A stretch of DNA of 43,016 nucleotides, taken from contig NZ_JAHWGL010000034.1 of the NCBI RefSeq assembly GCF_019334315.1, positions 1 to 43,016 on the forward strand, in the 5' to 3' direction. The notes beneath the pieces were generated by a model, which was given only the letters and a program-made list of their open reading frames with translations, ran no database searches and was not told where the DNA came from. This DNA is from Hymenobacter profundi (lineage in GTDB: Bacteria > Bacteroidota > Bacteroidia > Cytophagales > Hymenobacteraceae). Shown piece by piece: positions 40,674 through 43,016 of the stretch. The translations under genes and the position numbers were made by a program. Within the stretch, counting starts at the first letter, position 1; each line of letters begins with the position of its first letter.

Positions 40674-41339
40674 CTACCCACCTAGCTGGTAGCTCACCGA
40701 CGCCTGCGCTACCTGGTTTCGCAAATGGTTATCGTCACTAGTAGTTTGAGTATCACGGGCAATCGAAATAAGGCCTGTGCTAGCCCGTATTCCCACCGCG
40801 AATCCGGCGGGTAGCTTCACCCCGATGCCAGCGCATATGCCAACATCAAACCGTCGAAAGTCAGCCGTTGCCGAGCGGTCGAAATACGTGGTGTTATCTG
40901 GTCCCATATAGCTGCTTAGGTAGGAAAGGGTCCGCTCCTCCCCTTTTTCGCGTGCCGCGAGTAAGAACCCAGCTTGCGGCCCAGCTTCTAAGTAGAACTT
41001 ACCAAAATGGGTCTGCAGCATTACGGGTATTGCTAGATAGGACAGCTTGAGTTGATACTGAGCATAATAATCCTCTGCTGGGAAGTTAAAGCGCACCACC
41101 TCCGCATCTAGTTGTTGCCGACTGAACTGCACTTCGGGAACCAATGAAAAGCGGCCCGCCAGCTTTTGTTCGTAAAATACACCTACCTGATAGCCTACTC
41201 TACCCTTAGGATGTATGTAGTTACTCGACTTATTTTCTTTGGAAAGAGTAGCATAGTTAGCACCAGCCTTCACGCCGAATTGAGCTTGCGCGGTGCTTAC
41301 CAGCAGCAAGCTGGCAAGTAGGAGTAAGGGTTGTTTCAT
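40674..41339 (-). CDS. PorT-family outer-membrane beta-barrel protein (3)
   Basis: 221 residues from ATG at 41339 (MKQPLLLLASLLLVSTAQA-Q); ten upstream in-frame codons are ignored. The first strand is FGVKAGANYATLSK, then RFSLVPEVQFSRQQ, YLAIPVMLQTHFG, YLEAGPQAGFLLA, AVGIRASTGLISIA and the closing ASVSYQLGG. It has its own terminator downstream and another (41369-41400) upstream, so it is probably transcribed alone. Sequence divergence from barrels 1, 2 and 4 is large apart from the strand pattern. Confidence 0.87.
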   Translation of the reverse strand: MKQPLLLLASLLLVSTAQAQFGVKAGANYATLSKENKSSNYIHPKGRVGYQVGVFYEQKLAGRFSLVPEVQFSRQQLDAEVVRFNFPAEDYYAQYQLKLSYLAIPVMLQTHFGKFYLEAGPQAGFLLAAREKGEERTLSYLSSYMGPDNTTYFDRSATADFRRFDVGICAGIGVKLPAGFAVGIRASTGLISIARDTQTTSDDNHLRNQVAQASVSYQLGG

Positions 41340-41368
41340 AATAGAATAGATAGGAACCGTAGAAAACA

Positions 41369-41400
41369 AACGGGCTGGCTCTGTAGAGAGCCAGCCCGTT
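41369..41400 (-). terminator. Terminator hairpin after PorT-like gene 4
   Basis: A 14-bp perfect stem (AACGGGCTGGCTCT with AGAGCCAGCCCGTT), 4-nt loop, then TTTGTTTTC on the minus strand. Confidence 0.85.
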
Positions 41401-41434
41401 GCCTAAACGTTGCATGTCCTTCTATCTGACACTG

Positions 41435-42052
41435 CTAATGGCCTAGCTGAAGCGCCACGTAGCCTTGAAACACGCGGTTTTTGAGGCGGGCGTCGTTTAC
41501 GCCGGTAAGGTTATCCACGTCGTTCACGTCGTTGAGGCCGGCGTTGAAGCGGGCTCCGATGAGGAGGGCTGAGAACTTAAGGCCCACCCCGGCGCACAGG
41601 CTGAAGTCACCGCGCTTGAAGTCGCTGGTGGCGCCGCGCTTGTAGTCGTTGTAGGTGGCTGCGCCGCCGGTGCCTTGCACACGCTGCGTACCCTCTTTGG
41701 TGGCATCGAGCAGGAAGGAAAACTGCGGACCCGCCTCCACGAACAGCGGCCCTACGTGCACTTTAGCCAGCACCGGCACCGTGAAGTAGTGCATTTTGGT
41801 GTCGAAGTCTTCCAACTGGCTTTTGATGTTACCGCCTTGCGAAGAGTACAGCAGTTCCGGCTGCACCGATAGTGGGCCAATCAGTTTGGCCTCGTAAAAA
41901 ACGCCCGCATGGTAGGAAGTATTGTAGCTGGTGCTCCCGTCGATGTTTTCACCATTGAGCACAGACTGGTTGACGCCGGCTTTCACGCCGAGTTGGGCAT
42001 AGGCTCCGCTGCTTAGCAGCAGGCCAAACAGTAGGAAGAAGAATTGTTTCAT
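41435..42052 (-). CDS. PorT-family outer-membrane beta-barrel protein (4)
   Basis: 205 residues from ATG at 42052 (MKQFFFLLFGLLLSSGAYA-Q). The strands include LGVKAGVNQSVLNG, LSVQPELLYSSQGG, YFTVPVLAKVHVG, VEAGPQFSFLLDA, LCAGVGLKFSALLIGARFNAGL and the closing GYVALQLGH. It is first in the minus-strand barrel series. The 186-bp gap 42053-42238 to the divergent DUF4159 gene holds the promoters but no motif I can identify with confidence. Confidence 0.87.
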   Translation of the reverse strand: MKQFFFLLFGLLLSSGAYAQLGVKAGVNQSVLNGENIDGSTSYNTSYHAGVFYEAKLIGPLSVQPELLYSSQGGNIKSQLEDFDTKMHYFTVPVLAKVHVGPLFVEAGPQFSFLLDATKEGTQRVQGTGGAATYNDYKRGATSDFKRGDFSLCAGVGLKFSALLIGARFNAGLNDVNDVDNLTGVNDARLKNRVFQGYVALQLGH

Positions 42053-42238
42053 GGCAGGTGAAGCGTGTTTGTTACAGTTTTAGAGTGAAGCTGTTTCCTT
42101 AAACGTTAGCCGTGCCGCGCAGTATATCTGGCGGCCTATTATTTTGGCAACTGCTGGGCTTCAGACCTTGACTCAATCCCGCGAAGCGCCATTCGTTGCA
42201 ATGCTAATCAGGTTTTTTTGCGTTTTTAGCAAAAACCG

Positions 42239-42943
42239 ATGCCACCTTCTGCCAGCTTGCCGCGTCCTTGCCTCGGCTTCTGCCTTTTTAATTCTTCATT
42301 ATTAATTTTTAATTCCCTCTTGCCTACCCCCTTCACGTTTGTGCGGCTCAGCTACCACTCCGGCGATTGGGATGCCGTGGATGAGCGCATGCCCAGCAAC
42401 TTGCTGCATTCGCTGGTGCAGTACACCACGGTGCCAGTCGACCAGAAGGAAAAAGTGGTGGCCCTAGACTCGCCGGAGCTGTTTCGCTACCCGTTTTGCT
42501 ACCTCTCGGGGCACCGGTTGGTGCAGTTCAGTGAGGCTGAGAAGAAGAACTTCACGCAGTACGTGCGCAACGGCGGCTTCGTGTTTGTAGACGATTGCAA
42601 CCACGACATCGACGGGCTGTTTGCGCGCTCCTTCGAGGAGCAGATGCGCGTGTGCTTCGGGGCGGGTGCGCTCAAGAAGCTGCCCAAAACCCATCCCATC
42701 TATTCGCAGTTTTTCAAGTTTCCGGACGGCCCGCCGCCTACTGGCTTCGAGCTAAACGGCTGGGGCGACGACCTCGTGCATGACTACCTGAAAGGCGTGG
42801 AAACCAACGGCCGCCTAGGCGTGCTCTACTCCAACAAAGATTACGGCTGCGAGTGGGACTACGACTTCCGCAACAAGCGCTTTCTGGCCGAGGATAACAC
42901 AAAGTTTGGCGTAAATATTTTGCTATATGCCCTCACGGCTTGA
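42239..42943 (+). CDS. DUF4159-domain protein
   Basis: 234 residues from ATG at 42239. The first 27 codons run through a quasi-tandem intergenic word (TTTTAATTCTTCATTATTAA), so the true start may be TTG at 42320 (PTPFTFVRLSYHSGDWD). The DUF4159 domain begins there: LSYHSGDWDAVDERMPSNLL, then KVVALDSPELFRYPFCYLSGH, YVRNGGFVFVDDCNHDIDGLF and NGWGDDLVHDYLKG. It closes with EWDYDFRNKRFLAEDNTKFGVNILLYALT. The fold is glutamine-amidotransferase-like, without a clear catalytic Cys. In Bacteroidota these proteins usually sit next to MoxR AAA+ and von Willebrand-type membrane proteins, which may lie beyond the window. Enzymatic role unknown. Confidence 0.87.
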   Translation: MPPSASLPRPCLGFCLFNSSLLIFNSLLPTPFTFVRLSYHSGDWDAVDERMPSNLLHSLVQYTTVPVDQKEKVVALDSPELFRYPFCYLSGHRLVQFSEAEKKNFTQYVRNGGFVFVDDCNHDIDGLFARSFEEQMRVCFGAGALKKLPKTHPIYSQFFKFPDGPPPTGFELNGWGDDLVHDYLKGVETNGRLGVLYSNKDYGCEWDYDFRNKRFLAEDNTKFGVNILLYALTA

Positions 42944-42974
42944 GCTGTTAGCTGATGGCTGTTAGCTGCTAGCT
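42943..42974. repeat. AGCTGTTAGCT-family repeat, left part
   Basis: Quasi-tandem GCTGTTAGCTGATGGC and TGTTAGCTGCTAGC words start at the stop codon of the DUF4159 gene. The inverse arm, if present, lies beyond the window. Confidence 0.7.
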
Positions 42975-43016
42975 TTTGTCTTGGAAAATGATGTTGAAGT
43001 AGTAGGGCAAAAAAGC

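Noticed and set aside
1..43016. tRNA, rRNA or riboswitch genes
   Set aside because: I saw no cloverleaf-like sequence, rRNA core motif or known riboswitch core in the gaps. Most gap sequence is accounted for by palindromes and terminators.

Overview
The window looks like a chromosomal segment of a Bacteroidota (Cytophagia) bacterium close to Hymenobacter. Evidence: GC near 60% by eye, a SusC/SusD pair with a FecI-type sigma factor and FecR anti-sigma factor, PorT-type outer-membrane barrels, a DUF4159 protein, few Shine-Dalgarno sequences, several TTG/GTG starts, and many long palindromic intergenic repeats. There are no rRNA or tRNA genes, no CRISPR array, and no transposase or integrase gene.

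Layout. 1-1343: truncated repeat, terminator and an orphan lipoprotein. 1538-6305 (minus): a tripartite EmrAB-TolC-type efflux operon with a universal stress protein inside it, divergent from a sigma-54 enhancer-binding regulator (6555-8666). 8742-10856: a YgiB-like secreted protein, a YgiC-like ATP-grasp ligase and a 40-residue lysine-rich ORF. 11036-12016 (minus): a Gfo/Idh/MocA oxidoreductase. 12276-23196: a glycan-utilisation locus (ECF sigma, FecR, STN-containing SusC, SusD, LamG lipoprotein, GH130-like enzyme, FucP-type permease). 23386-25946: a type IV McrB/McrC restriction pair. 26035-29637: a TonB-dependent siderophore receptor, apparently frameshifted at a T8 tract in its signal peptide, and a PepSY membrane protein. 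29879-38269: five TldD/TldE-family genes in the order D-E-D-D-E, with Tat-like signals on all three D proteins. 38351-42052: a small exported unknown and four minus-strand PorT-like barrels. 42239-42943: DUF4159.

The most unusual aspect is between the genes. Almost every gap holds a long palindrome (perfect stems of 34, 35, 43, 48 and 62 bp), from at least five families with unrelated stems, some nested in one another. Despite unrelated arms, 13 of the 14 complete elements I could delimit carry the pentamer TCGTT/AACGA in the central loop, and three unrelated ones share the octamer TCGTTCAA. This suggests one superfamily of hairpin elements built around a common apex. They sit tight against stop codons and inside otherwise continuous operons.

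A second window-wide signal is a strong excess of CTACCC/GGGTAG in all reading frames, even where it forces rare codons. This would fit a Chi-like or other genome-scale DNA motif. All counts here were made by hand.
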